Below are positions 1 through 12,815 of a stretch of 64,000 bases of DNA, piece by piece. The number at the start of each line of letters is the position of its first letter. Position 1 is the stretch's first letter. This DNA is from Cavenderia fasciculata (taxonomy: Eukaryota > Evosea > Eumycetozoa > Acytosteliales > Cavenderiaceae): NCBI RefSeq assembly GCF_000203815.1, contig NW_004457690.1, positions 1 to 64,000 on the forward strand, read 5' to 3'. The translations under genes and the position numbers were made by a program. The notes below the pieces were generated by a model. The model searched no databases, was not told where the DNA came from, and worked only from the letters and a program-made list of their open reading frames with translations.

Positions 1-239
1 TTGGGTCGTACTGACGGTCGTTGCTGAACATGAACCAATCAATAACCTTTTCCAATCTGGTGATTGCCTCGTGACTAGGTGATTCAAGGTACGTAAAATA
101 ATTTAATTGTGACAGACCATATGTTTTGAGCAAAGCTAATTTACCTCTATAGTTGTTGTTGTGTTTAGGTTTCCATCTAATCAAATCGTTGATTACCTTG
201 TCAATACGCTCTGGAAAGTGTGGTACCAAACCAAACTGG
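1..239 (-). mobile_element. 5'-truncated TRE5-like LINE fragment (ORF2 RT region)
   Basis: This stretch is the reverse complement of 13653-13891, the reverse-transcriptase region of the LINE at 12947-15424. The two align without gaps; I saw two mismatches in 239 bases, so the copies are young. Similarity stops abruptly after base 239, and the element continues off the left edge of the window. Its truncated 5' end faces tRNA-Gln (starts at 296) from about 57 bp upstream. That position and orientation are those known for TRE5-type tRNA-gene-targeted non-LTR retrotransposons of Dictyostelium. Family assignment beyond 'TRE5-like' is inference. Confidence 0.9.
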
Positions 240-295
240 GTGCGCGGGTGAGGCGAAATGGGGCCCCAGGGTCAAAAATTTGGAGCATAATCGTA
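240..295. other. GC-rich spacer between LINE fragment and tRNA-Gln
   Basis: This 56-bp spacer opens with a strikingly GC-rich block at about 241-272, including GGGGCCCC, in otherwise AT-rich DNA. It lies where the LINE copy ends. The tRNA-Asp genes also have a GC-rich patch at the matching distance upstream. It may be the target sequence of the insertion or untemplated or foreign 5'-junction sequence; I cannot tell which. Confidence 0.5.
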
Positions 296-367
296 TGCTC
301 TATCATATAAGGGTTAGTATCCTGGACTTTGAATCCAGTCATCTGAGTTCGAATCTCAGTAGAGCAA
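296..367 (+). tRNA. tRNA-Gln (anticodon UUG)
   Basis: A full cloverleaf can be folded by eye. The acceptor stem is TGCTCTA (296-302) paired with TAGAGCA (360-366), with discriminator A at 367. The anticodon stem CTGGA/TCCAG encloses the loop CTTTGAA, giving anticodon TTG. The T arm is CTGAG-TTCGAAT-CTCAG. The D loop contains GGGTTAG, as in eukaryotic A boxes. A T-rich stretch just downstream (about 370-377) could end Pol III transcription. There is no intron and no CCA is encoded. A LINE fragment ends 56 bp upstream. Confidence 0.96.
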
Positions 368-663
368 ATCTGTTTTTATATCATCAAAAAAAGCTCCCCC
401 AAAATTTTTATCTGTTGCATCGCCTTGTCCTCGTCATTATCTATCGTTTGGTAAAGGTTTTATCCATTTCTGACCCTACCTGACCGAGAAATCGTGATTT
501 TTTAAAAAATGTACAAAAATAACAACATCTTTTTTAATCATATGTCAATAAAAAACTTTACTCAGTCAAACAATAAAAATGTAATACATTAATCTTGACA
601 ATTTTCTTTGGCTTGAAAAAAACAATGATAATAAACAACAAGAGAAGATGGTAATGAATCCAT

Positions 664-694
<31 letters not shown>

Positions 695-768
695 TTTCTT
701 CTTGAAAGTGATTTCTTTAAGAAAAACATAATAAAAACTGTATAATAAACAATCTTTTCTTTAATAAG
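368..768. other. Intergenic, AT-rich, with a TTTA microsatellite
   Basis: No gene is supported here. The stretch lies between tRNA-Gln and the 3' end of the carrier gene. It includes a TTTA repeat of about 10 units at roughly 660-697. Confidence 0.7.
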
Positions 769-1991
769 CTACAAAAAGATAAGATGAATGATTAGTAAAC
801 AAAAACATTTATATAAACCTTTTACTATTTTATTTATACATACAAACATGATACTGGCACCCAAAACAGTTTGAATCATCTTTGATCCGATACCCTTGAA
901 AAATCCTGGTAAACCATCCGACTCGTAAATCTTTACGATGGCATCAAAAGTACCAGAGTATGGAGACTCTGAGCTTGATTTCGATTGAAGACGACTCTTT
1001 ACCAACAAGTATGGATAAGTTGTAACACCTGCAATCAATTTTGCAACAAGTGCTAAAATAAAAATCTCTAATCCTCCCTAAAGAAAAAGAAAAGGAAAAA
1101 AAGGTTAATTTATATTATTATTATTATTTTCTTTTTCTTTTTCTTTTTCTTTTTTTTTTCTATTATTTACAAGTCTATTTGAAGTACTACCAGATTGTCT
1201 CTTCCAAAGTGATTTTAATTTTTCATAGGAAACAAATTGAATAGATGGATTAGAGACTAGGATCAAAGCAGGGACGAGACCATTGTAGAGACCCTTGATA
1301 CCCTCTTCTCTGACGATGGTACGGAATTGGCTAACCATACCTCTTGGCTTGCCAGTAGTGTTTAATTGCAATCTAGTATTGACAATCCAGATTGGCAATG
1401 TGGAGACTACATTGGCACAGCCAGCCAAAGCAGCAATCAAAAGATTCTCTACTGTTGAAAGCTCAGTCTTGTTTTTGAGCTTGAGTGAGATGGACTTTAA
1501 AAACGAGTACCAATAGTAATACACAAACGATGAACATCCAATACCAATCAATGCACTCTTTAATCCACTATACAATGATGTCCAATTCTCTTCTGCAATG
1601 ATTCTCTTGAATGCATCAATTGTTCCTTTATATGGTACTGGTAATACACTTGTATCTGATTGTTGTTGTTGTTTTAATGCTTGTTTTTGTTGTACTTAAA
1701 AAAAAAAAAATAGAGTTAAAAACAAACATTAAAACATTATCGTTATCTTTTTTTATATTATTTGTACCTTGTAAACGAGTTGAAACAGTACTAAGAGGAT
1801 AAGTTAAGAAAATGGTAGTCATACCAGCAATACCACCTGCTAATGCATGTCCTATTGCCTAAATAAGAATTATATAAATATAATGATGATTGTTTTTTTG
1901 TTGTTGTTGTTGTTTCTTTTTTTTTTTAAATTACCTCTAAAGAGTGATCAGCACTACTTGATTCTCTTGTTATATGAACTTTATCTGACAT
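769..1991 (-). CDS. Peroxisomal adenine-nucleotide carrier, PMP34/SLC25A17-like
   Basis: The model has four exons: 1935-1991, 1768-1858, 1171-1694 and 769-1077, all on the minus strand. It gives about 326 residues, the usual mitochondrial-carrier-family size. Three family repeats are visible through their signature loops: PLSTVSTRLQ near residue 45, LPIWIVNTRLQ near 145 and TYPYLLVKSRLQ near 250. Stretches such as CSSFVYYYWY, WIVNTRLQL and NPSIQFVSYEKLK match human PMP34 closely, better than typical mitochondrial carriers. PMP34 proteins exchange adenine nucleotides and cofactors across the peroxisomal membrane. A Gln run follows repeat one. The exon 3 donor before the Lys/Glu-coding tail was chosen because it restores frame and a normal third repeat. 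The next gene upstream on the same strand is huntingtin, whose stop lies 178 bp away. Confidence 0.85.
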
Positions 1992-2169
1992 TCTCTCTAA
2001 ATATATATCTCTTTAATAAACTGTGAACAAACAACAAACAAAATTATGAAACACATGTGTTTCTCTTGAGAGAGGGTTTTTAAAATTGGGTGATCACCCT
2101 TTTTTGTCAAAAAAGGAAAATAATGTTGGTATCGGGATTTCAAATTGAACTGATTTAATTTAATTTTAT

Positions 2170-5100
2170 TTATTTTGTTAAAGTTGATAATAAAGATACA
2201 AAAGGTTCAGTCTTTAATTTTGAAAATGAATCTATAAATAATTTCTTTATATCTGGTGAAAGATATTTTGAACTATAAAATTCACTTGCTGCTATAATAA
2301 ATAATTGATCATAACTTTGAATTTTTGATGATAATTCAATTGATCTAAAAAAGAAAAAAAAGGTTAATAAAACTTTCTATTTTTTTTTTTTTAAATTTCT
2401 TACAATAATTGTAAAGATTTTAAAGGAGAAGAACAAAGGAATAAAACTGTAAGAGCCCATTTACAATGAACTTGATTTTGAATTTGGAAAAAGTTTTGTA
2501 AACAAATAGTGATCCAATAATAAATCAATTGTCTATTTGATGCTTCCTTTTCAACCAATAGTTTAAAAACATTACTAACAATTTGACACATCAATTTTGG
2601 ATTTGATTTACTTTGTTTTAAAAATTCTCCCAATATAAATGATAATATTTGATCCACCGATGGATAAATATCAACTATTATTGTTGGTATTACTCTAAAA
2701 ATAAAAATAAATAAATAAATAAATATTAATATTTTTTCTATTTTTCTATTTTTTTTGTCCTTACTCTGAAAGTATAAAAGATTCAAAAGTATAATGAGAA
2801 ACATTTTTAACTTTATCAAAAAGCATTTTAACTTTTTCCATATTATTAATTTGAGAATATTGTAAAGTTTCATCATCATCCATACCAGCAGCACCATTAT
2901 TAAATAAATCATTGTTTGAAAATGATAGAGGGGATTCTGAAGGAGTATAGGTGGTTGGAGTGGTAGGAGGAGATGACATCATTGAATTTTTAGAGTTGGT
3001 ATTGATGGAGGGGGTCATTGCATTACCACTGGTTTCGTCGCCCGTGTACATGCAAGTGACCATGAGACCAAGTCCCAATAGTGATCGAATGGGATTATCC
3101 AGTGGTAGAGATTTGAGAGCAAATTGTGATATGTATTCTCGTTGAGAATGAGATAGGGAAAAGGAAACCAATAGTCGATCAAAACCTCTAAAGATTCCAT
3201 AGACTATGGGAAGTGGTGTGGATGGCATTTGTCCTAGTGACGTACAAATATAGACTGCCTTTTTGGTAAAGCTATTTTCCTCTGCCTCTCTACTATACTG
3301 TTCGATAATAATAAACATGACGGCAAGAACTCGTAGAATGAGACCAACTGGTGGAAGTGGTTGCATTGTTAGACGACTTGGAATCCATCGGAATAAAAAT
3401 TGAATCAGAGGTCCATGAATATAACGATTAACCTTGCCTTCAAGTAGATATAATATAGAGTCTAGTGCACTTTGTTGAAGTGATAGGTTCTTGTGTTCCA
3501 AGGCACTAGATAAAATGTCAAAGATTGTATTTGCATGTGTATCTTGACCAGAATCTTTAGGTGGCAATGTAGCATAAGGTGAAAGTGGTGAAGTCAAATC
3601 ATTTGGATAAATAATGGCAATTGATTTGCAAATACCAAGTACCAAATGTTGTTTAAGTAAAAAGTCATCATTATCATCGACGAGCGTAGTATTATGATAC
3701 ATTGTACAAAAGATACGATACATCCAAAGAATTTGTTCACGATTGAAAAGATCAGACAATAGTACTGTAGTGTTGATAATTTCTTTTCTAAGCATGGGTG
3801 GACACATTGAATTGATGAGAAAGGCTTCAAACGTTTGGAGCAACTTTTCAATGATGGGAGTGAAATTGATTCCCAAATGATAGGGTGATTTGAATTGTTT
3901 GAGATCTGCCAATGATAATTGTCCACTAGTGAATCGATTCAAACTATTCCATCCACGTTCAATATTGAAATGATACGGTGAAATGGGAACTGCCGATGAT
4001 GTATGTGATGCATTGGTTTTGGTTGGTATATCTAAACATTCTCCCATTCTTTCAAGTGGCAACTCTGATTGAGGCAATGATGAATAAATAATAGATTCTA
4101 AACGACTAGCCTTTCTACCACTATTTGTACCAAGAAAAGGTAAATCCTTTTCACGTGGTGTATGTAAAAATTGACGTTTTGTATGTTGATCGTTAAAAGA
4201 GACCGTTTCCAACAAATTGATTTGTTCATTACCAACTTTAATTTCAAAACAAGCCTTTATAATCATATTGGTGATACCATGCAATGCGACACATTTTGAT
4301 TCTTCTGTGATTTCATCGTATCCAACATCGGCATCTCCAAGTGGTGCCATGAATATTGGTTCCAAAATTTGCCAAATTTGATCAAATCTCTCTGCACTGC
4401 TGTCCAAACCAACATAATCTACATATCTAACAAATGCTCTTAGATTATATTCTGGTGAAAATTGATTATTTGAAAATAATGGACAATTTGGTATAATTCC
4501 TCCTCCAAATTCATCATATTGAGAATAGGAAGATAAATGTTCTGTTTCCCTTTCCGTTTCTCTTTCCGTTTCTATTTCTTTTTCATTTTCCATTTCAATT
4601 TCAACAGTAGGATAAATAAAATCTACAGCCTTTTCAGCAAGAGGGATAAGAGTTCTCATAAAAGAGTCAAAGATAAATTGACCAATATGAGAACCAGAAG
4701 TTGGTTTACAAAGATGTGAACTATTCAATAGAGAGACCAAGAATTTGACCATTTCATTACTTTGAGTCAATGATATTTGAGTTGGATCTTGACTATAGTT
4801 TTCTTCCAATTCTCTTTGACCTTGAATAAAACCAAAGTGAGGACGAATCACTAGGCAATAGAATTTGTAGAGACATAGTAATAAAGAGCACCAAGAAAAG
4901 TCATCGGTAATGGTTAGAATGGATGCTTGACTTGACAAGATAATACTACGAGTCAATTCCAAAATGATCTTAAAGTCGTATGGATTGATTACTTGAGCTC
5001 TCCATCTTCTAAATCCTTCAACAAATGACCAAATTGCTAGTCTTAGCAGTTTTTGATCATCTACTCCAACCAATGAACCAAATCGATTGATATAGGTTGC

Positions 5101-8100
5101 GACAGTACGTAAAAGTTCATTCAACTCTTCCCAAAGTGAATCTGTAAGCAATGGTGGTCCACTCTTTAGTGGATCATTGACCAAATCTGACAATTGACTA
5201 GATAGTAGTTTATCGATTCTTTTGATTGTATGATCCAATAATTCTTGTTGATAATCTGCAGACAATGGACTTGTTATAAATGTTGGCAATAACGTAATAT
5301 CCAAATGGCTTGATAATAGTAATTGTTTCATTGCATTTCTATCAATTTGTGATAAAATTGATAATTGATTAAATGCATGATGACTATCCTTGTAATATTG
5401 TCTTTTTATAATATCTATAAATTTTTCATAATTTATAGATTCCAAACTATTATTATTATCTTTTTTATCTTTGTTATCTTTGTTATCTTTGTTATTATCT
5501 TTGATTTCTTTGTTTTTAATTATTAAATTTAATAATTCTAGATTATCCAATTCTTGTTGATTTTTGATGATTTGACCACCTTGTTTTTCAACGATTCCAA
5601 GTGAAAGATTTTTAATCAATTTAATAAAAAGTGATTGAGTTGAAAGATTGGTAGTTGATTTGTAAAAGTTGGACATGAAAATTTCATAAAGATTTTCAAT
5701 GATTACCTTTGAATCTGTTGCTCCATAGGTATCGATAAGAGTATTTAGATGAAGATTTAATATTCTTTCTGCAGCAATTTGAAGTGAAATATCATCAGTT
5801 TGGAGGAAATTGGTGATGAGTAATTCGATAGATTCTCTATTTGCTGGTAGATAAGAGAGTAGACGAAGAAGTTTTTGTTTTTTTCTTAGGTCTAGTGAAT
5901 TTGGATTGGTATTTGAAAAGATCATTTTCAAATGTTTGGTGAGTAGATCCATATTGTTACCAACATTTCTAACAGTATCAATCAACTTTCTCGTTGTTCC
6001 TTCATTGATTAATAAAACAATCTTGTCCATAAATGAAGAGTTGCTTAGATGAATGGGCAGTTTGTGAACGATGGCAAATTGACAATACATCAAAAAGATG
6101 ACATGATGTGTCAAAAAGTGTTCACAATCACATTTTGTCCAATTGGAACTATAGGAATAGTCAAACCATGCATCTACCATTTTCGATGGTGCCAACAACA
6201 TTAGAAAACGTACTCCATGCAATGCTGTGCTTGGTTCACTACATGTAATAAGATTTTTACCAATCTCTTCAAAATAATTCCATTCTATACATGATCTTAT
6301 ACTTGAAAGGAATAATGAAGTAGATAGTAAATTATTATTTGAATTTGATCTACCAATAAATGATAATAATGAATTTGTTTGAGATCCAAGTATTGGTGAA
6401 GTTGAAGAATTATTATTACTATTATTTTGTTGACTAATAGTTGGAATTAAATTCTTATTAAAAAATAAACCAGCAAAATAAAGTAAATGATTGATAAGGA
6501 GACTTGGTAATTTGTGATTTGGTTTCTTTTGACTATAAATATTAACAGCATTTCGAATCAATTTAAATAATACCAAAGAGATGATATTGGCAGATGGTGA
6601 AGGTACTTGTTTGTTGTCATGATGTGATAGATAGAGTGATTGACGAGCAGTTGAAATTCTAGTTTCCTCTGGAATCTTTACACCTGTACGTAATAGTATA
6701 AGCAATGGTGGTAACCAACGCAATTCATTGTATTCCAACAATTCTTCATTGATACCGAGTACACGTCTACGTTGAAGTGGATCATTTTTAAGATGAGATT
6801 GTGGTGATTGAACAAATGATGGAGATGCAGACAAGAGTGCATCACACCAACGAGTTGCAGTTACACTATTTGGATGTAAATGATCTACCAATGAATAGAG
6901 TCTTTTGATACTCTCGATAGATTCTACGATGAAATAGGGTGTTTCAGAGAGTGCCAAACAATTAAATACTCGATTTGCAATCGTTTGAGAGTATTTTAAA
7001 TGAATATTATTATTTGATTTGATTGTCTGTAGCAATGTTATACAAAGATCTACTGCTTCTTCCAAATATAAATGTTCCATTATAAATTTTAATATTTGAT
7101 CTCTAAATTCTTGATCTCCATATTTATCATTTACATCAAATAAATATTTTATAAATGATTGTATTGATTTTAATATTATTATTATATTTGAAGAAGAAGA
7201 AATATTATGATTATTATTATTTTGTTGTTGATTATTAATTTGGATGGGAAGAATTTTTTTTAAATCATCAATATTAATTATATCATTAAATAATTTTCTA
7301 TTTACAACCAAATTACCAAACAAATCAAACATGTATGGTAAAAGTTGAGAAGATTGTGATAATAAACAATTTGTTTCTTTGATTTCATCCAAAATGAATG
7401 GTAATAATTGTTGATCCTTGTCAATCATTGATAGATCCAAACCAAATCTAGAGAATTTACTAAACATGGAAAGGATTTCTTTTTTTAGTTCCACTTGATG
7501 GGTAGTTCTATACTCTAACATAAACGATGCAAAGAGTGGTTCGAAATGACGATAGAGTGATTTCTTGTCCTCTGCCAAAAGAATTCTATTCACTTCTTGA
7601 TTTGAATAGGTATAGTTTAGAGAATGAGCCAATCCAGGCAATTGTACTGGTTCATAGTGTTGTTTGAGGATATTGTTGAAGTTATTATTTCCCATCAAGA
7701 GAAAAGAGGCAAATATCGACTTGTTGTTGCTAAAAAGTTCGTCATGTTGATTTCCTGTAGTACTTGCAGCGTCAACGTCTACCGATCTAGGTTCATAGAG
7801 TTTACCTATATTGGTCAAGTCTCGGGATAGACGGTTTGGATTAATGGTACTGTTGGACATTGAAATCAGTGGTGTCGGTTTGAATGATACCAAAAACAAC
7901 TCGGTAATACATCGACAAGTGGCCAATGGTTCTTGTTCAAAATGTGAAAACAAATAACCTGTAATCTCTTCTGCAAATGGTACAATCGATTTACCAGAAC
8001 ATTTGATAATCACCGACAAACTGTCCAAACATGATTGCCTAAGTTGTGAGAATTTATCTGAATCATCAGATGAAGCAGAGTTTGGTTGATTATTATTACT

Positions 8101-11100
8101 ATTACTATTGTTGTTTGAGCTAGTTGGACCAACCGATAACACGGTCATTGAATTGGTACGAACTTGAAGTAGTTTGGCGTAAATCTTTATATAATGAATA
8201 CTATGAGTAAAGGCACCTGGATGAGTACTAGATGTTTTAATGAGTGATGGACTATTGACAATACCACTATTTGACAAGGTATTTGGTTTGGTTTCCTTTA
8301 ATGGTGGAGTAGGTCTGAATTGTAAAATGTTTGACATTATATTGACAATACGACAAAGATGACGTAGGACATTGTGACAATAACTACCCAATACACTTTC
8401 AGCACCTCTTGCCAAGAAACCAATGGTATCAATAATATCGATATGTAGGTCAAAATCGGTTGCCATCCATGTAATAATACCAACTCGATCCAATGCCAAT
8501 GGTAATATATCTCCAACAAACATCAACATTGGATTTGCCAATGTTGACCCAAGTGTACGACATTGCTTCGTAGTACCAACCGGGAATGAATAGATTGATG
8601 CTATCAATTTTAATGCATGATAACATCCTCTAATCATATCTTCTGGATGTGGATTTGATAATTGATTTATTATCAATCCAATTACATGTGATAAATTTGA
8701 TTGTATCTTATTTTTATTTGTTACCTATATGAAAAAAATAATAAATAAATAAAAATTAGTTATAAATACTTTTTTCTTTTTTTTTTACATACAAAATGAT
8801 CATTATTTAAAACATCAAAAGATTTTCTAATATTTGAAGCTAAAGCTTTCATTGAATGACGTTCAAGAGGAGCAGTAAAAACTAAATTTGGGATGATATT
8901 TACAAGAGAATTTCCTGCACTATTTCGAACTCTATAATCATTGTCACCAAGTTGTTCAATTAAAAATCCCAATACTTTTGTTTGAATTGGTATTGAAACT
9001 GCTCCACCAGAATCACCATTTCCACCACCACCACCACTATTATTAATAGGTGATTGTTGTTGTTGATTTGCAATTGATAAAATATGAGATTTATGTTGAA
9101 TATTTTGTTCCAAATATTCAATGATTACATAATCTATATGAGAGAGGGTATCTAGGATTTCCAATTTGACAAGCCAATAGGTAGAACTACTGACACAAAG
9201 TAAATGTCTAAGAGCTACCAATGCCCATTCTGAACATCTACTACTCTTTGAAATGGGTGACAAACATTCACCAATACCAGTACATGCCAATTTTGCAGTA
9301 ATCGATGATTGATCCAAAAGAGATCTTAATAAATAGGCCATGAGATAGGGTATGGATATGAAATCTTGAAGTAATATTTTCTTGCTACTACCGTCACCAT
9401 TTGAATTGATATGATCGATTTTTAAGAATCCCCTTACAAGACAACCAATCAACAATGCAGTTGAACCACGCAACAATGGATCACTATCATTTAAATATTG
9501 TAAAAATTCTTCTTTTGGTGTACTATCCAATACCAATGTTGAAGTTGATGATCCAAGTGTTGTAGGAGATGAGGAGGATTTATCATTGGTAGGAATTGAT
9601 TGATCAGAAATATTAAATAATTTAAATGAAATATCTGAAACGGTCAAATTTTGATGTGATGTTGGAATGGGTTGTTGATCCTTGTAAAATTCATCAAAAA
9701 ATAATTTTGGGAAATATTTTACAATTTGTGCCAAACTACTAATTACTACTGCTTTCATACCAACTCTTAATGGTGTAAATGAAGAAGAAGGAGTTGATGA
9801 TTCACTACTTTGATCACTTTTTTCTACTTTTTTAAAAGAAGCCAATAAATGTAATTGAGATAGAATAGGTTGTAAAAGATCAAGTGGCCAACAATAATCA
9901 TATTTACCAAAACTTGATAACATTTGTTGAAGTAGTTCCAAACCAGCTCCAACAACATTGTGGTCATAGTTGGTGGGATCATTCGACATGGCCATTCTAA
10001 GAGAATGTTTGCCAATAAATTGTAAAAAGTATTGTACACGCGAGGTGAACAAGTTTACATCCTGCCCAGTCCACTCCTCGGCCAATTTAACCATTTGTAA
10101 ATAGGTAAATAGTATTCCCAAAAGTCTATTGTTTTCACCAGTGGCAGTTGGCGATTGATAGACCGACAAGATATCAATCAACCCTAGATAGAGTGATTTT
10201 GGGTAATGTCTGACAATGGAAATGATGGAAAAGGATGCACTTCTTCGAACGGCTGCCGAAGAGTGGTAGAGGTTTGGAATAAAATATTCGATAAACTCTT
10301 TGACCTCTCCCTCTTTGAGATGAGGCATCAGAATACGTGAGATGGGTTCCATCGTTCCTGCTATCGTGTCTTGGAGTGATTCATCATTGGTCAACCTCAA
10401 CAAATGATTGATGGGTGCTGCCAACGAAGTGATATACTTTCTACATTTGTTTGGTCTGATGAAATGACAAACTTCACCAAACTTTACCAATGCAATACGT
10501 TGTGATTTCAATGGAAATGGTTTTGATAATATAACACTTGCAGTTGATAATACATTTGATGATGATGATAATGATGTTGAAGAAGTAGAAGGAGATGATG
10601 AAGAAGAAGAAGAAGAAGAAGGGGTTGGAGTAAAAGTTGAAGTTGCAGATGGTGCAGGTGATGATAAAACAGATGAAGCATCATTTTGTTTCTTTGTTTG
10701 TGTATTAATCAATAAACTTGAAGTTGTTCCTCCTGTTTGTGTCGTCTTTGATTGTCCTTTAATCACTCTAAATAATTCAAATATGATTCTTTCACTATTT
10801 TGTTGTGTATAAATTAATACCTAATACAAAAAGTAAAAAATTAATATTAAATGTATACTATTTCTTTTTATTTCTATTTCTTACTTTAATAGTTCTATTT
10901 AAAGATTCTTCAGCAACTGAATAAACATTTAAATCCTTGTCACCATGAACTCGTAATAGTAATGATATAGCAACTGATAAGAACCGAGGAAAATCTGTTG
11001 TATTTCTAATGCTTGGTGAACAAATTTGTTCTGCAATCGTTCTACATGCTTCAATCTTTTCTCTACTTGATGCTGCTGCTTGTGTTGGTGAAAAATTGTT

Positions 11101-11163
11101 GTTATTGCTATCATCATAATTACTAGATGTAGAGAGCACATCTAGTGCTCTCAATAAATCCAT
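2170..11163 (-). CDS. htt: Huntingtin homologue (HEAT-repeat scaffold)
   Basis: The model has five exons on the minus strand: 10885-11163, 8793-10820, 2765-8724, 2404-2694 and 2170-2344. The sum is 2911 codons, 2910 residues, close to human (3144) and D. discoideum huntingtin. Landmarks shared with animal huntingtin include the N-terminal KIEACRTIAEQICSPSIRN region, RPNKCRKYI, NVVGAGLELLQQML, SSTYWLVKLEILDTL, VRNSAGNSLVNIIPNLV and, near the C terminus, LGLMVTCMYTG. The last exon ends like the human HEAT array. Huntingtin is a cytosolic alpha-solenoid scaffold for vesicle transport and autophagy; in Dictyostelium its loss is reported to affect chemotaxis, adhesion and osmoregulation. There is no N-terminal polyglutamine: the start reads MDLLRALDVL, and a Thr/Ser/Pro-rich insert follows in exon 2. 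Only 234 bp separate its start from the divergent ATP12 gene, suggesting a shared promoter region. Confidence 0.93.
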
Positions 11164-11397
11164 AACTACTATAAATTAAATAAATATAAAAAAAAGAGTA
11201 TATAATAATAATAGTATGAACAGGTATGATGTCTCTTTGTTTGGTAAGTTCATCTTCATCACATCCTCAACCTTACATTTTTTTTCATTAAAATTTAATT
11301 TTTTTTTTTTACAGTCTTTTTGTTTGAAAAGACGATCATTCTAAAGAGACGTCATTTCATTGCAAATATTAGATATTTGTATCAAATAACAATCAAC

Positions 11398-12549
11398 ATG
11401 TTAAAAAGAATTATTACTACATCAACTAGTAGATCAAATAGTTTACTTGGATTAACGAGTTGTTCAATCAATCAACAACATCAACAACAATTTTGTACTA
11501 CTACTGCTACTTCTAAAACAACTACCACATCTACTACTACAACTACAACAAATGAAGAGATTAAATTACCAAAATTAATCAAACCAAGAGTTCATTATAC
11601 ACCAATCAACGCTAAATTGGCATCTACTATGGCCAATGAAGGTCTTATCGATCCCAAATTATCAAAATTATTTAAAGGTGAAGTTTTATTGGAAGGCAGT
11701 ATGTATATCAATTTTGATCTCTCTCTCTTTATTATTCTCTCTCTAATTCTTGTTTTCTTTTCTTTTTTTTTAGTAAAAAATGATGGTACAACATTAAAAT
11801 GGTATAAACATGTTGGATATACATATGATCAAGAAAAAGGAGGATATGTACCAACATTGGATAATAGAGCAATGAAAACACCATGTGGAAATCATTTTGT
11901 ACTACCAACCAAAGAATTGGCAATGGCTGTAGCTGCAGAATGGCACACTCAAACAACTTATATTAAACCATCAAGACTTCCATTGTCGAGTGCTCTCGCC
12001 ACTTGCGTCGATTTGACACCCGAACAAAGATTAAAATCAATCACTGAAATTGTAGGTCATCTCAAAACCGATCCCGTTTGTAATAGAGAGGCTGACGAAT
12101 CGAGCAAAATGAGAAAGTTGCAAGACGAAAAGTTGGACCCAGTCTTTGAGTTTGCCAATGCCTATTATGGTGGCGGAAAGAACTTTAAAATGTCATATGG
12201 TCTCAACCTCTCCAAGCATTTGCCGGCCACCCTCAAACGTATCCAAGATCATCTCGGCTCGTTGAGCAATTTCCATTTGCTCGCCCTTCAATTCATCACC
12301 TCTTCAAGTAAATCTTTTCTCTGTGCACTCGCCATCTACCATCAACACGTCAGATTGGATGGCATCTATGATACCGTCGCCATCGAGGAGGAATACCAGG
12401 CCGATATCTGGGGTAAAATCCCTTTTGGTCACGATTTGGCTGAAATGGAAACTCTCAATGAAATCGCCCCTGCCCTTTTTATTCTTCGTTGTTTAGATCC
12501 TCTTCCTCTACCTCCTTCAAAACCTAAAAGACAAATTAATAAAAATTAA
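11398..12549 (+). CDS. ATP synthase F1 assembly factor 2 (ATP12/ATPAF2)
   Basis: Two exons, 11398-11698 and 11774-12549, give 358 residues. The 75-bp intron has GTATGT and a T-rich acceptor; an upstream in-frame Met at 11320 was not used because the chosen Met begins a classic Arg/Ser/Thr mitochondrial presequence (MLKRIITTSTSRSNSLLG). The body carries ATP12 family marks: KWYKHVGYTYD, DNRAMKTPCGN, LAMAVAAEWHTQ, LDPVFEFANAYYG and the C-terminal EEEYQADIWGKIPFGHD. ATP12 is a matrix chaperone that binds the F1 alpha subunit before hexamer assembly. It is transcribed divergently from htt. Its stop lies about 270 bp from tRNA-Asp copy 1, so the mobile-element island begins directly behind it. Confidence 0.92.
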   Translation: MLKRIITTSTSRSNSLLGLTSCSINQQHQQQFCTTTATSKTTTTSTTTTTTNEEIKLPKLIKPRVHYTPINAKLASTMANEGLIDPKLSKLFKGEVLLEGSMYINFDLSLFIILSLILVFFSFFLVKNDGTTLKWYKHVGYTYDQEKGGYVPTLDNRAMKTPCGNHFVLPTKELAMAVAAEWHTQTTYIKPSRLPLSSALATCVDLTPEQRLKSITEIVGHLKTDPVCNREADESSKMRKLQDEKLDPVFEFANAYYGGGKNFKMSYGLNLSKHLPATLKRIQDHLGSLSNFHLLALQFITSSSKSFLCALAIYHQHVRLDGIYDTVAIEEEYQADIWGKIPFGHDLAEMETLNEIAPALFILRCLDPLPLPPSKPKRQINKN

Positions 12550-12559
12550 ATCATTTTTA

Positions 12560-12815
12560 AAAAAAAAAATGAATGAAGATAGATCGATAGAAAACGAAGA
12601 GAAGAATACGATAAACATGAAAACATTGATTTTTATTGGTAGACGGTTGATGATTTCCCAGCTAGGATTTGATGAAAATGATTAAAACATTGATGGATCG
12701 ATAGAAAATGAAGAGGAAAACCTTGATAAATCGATAGAAAATGAAGAGGAGAACACGATAAACATGAAAACAGGGGGCTGCGGCGGCAGGGGCAAAAAAA
12801 AAAAGCAAAAAGGAT
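12560..12815. repeat. tRNA-Asp downstream flank, copy 1
   Basis: This is the 3' side of tRNA-Asp copy 1, which is transcribed leftward. Reverse-complemented, it matches 17976-18250 and most of 18700-18812. Shared blocks include a G/C-rich stretch reading CTGCCGCCGCAGCCCCC and the block ATGTTTATCGTGTTCTCC. The second block occurs more than once within the flank, so the flank is itself built of imperfect repeats. A T run directly after the tRNA would serve as the Pol III terminator. Confidence 0.8.
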
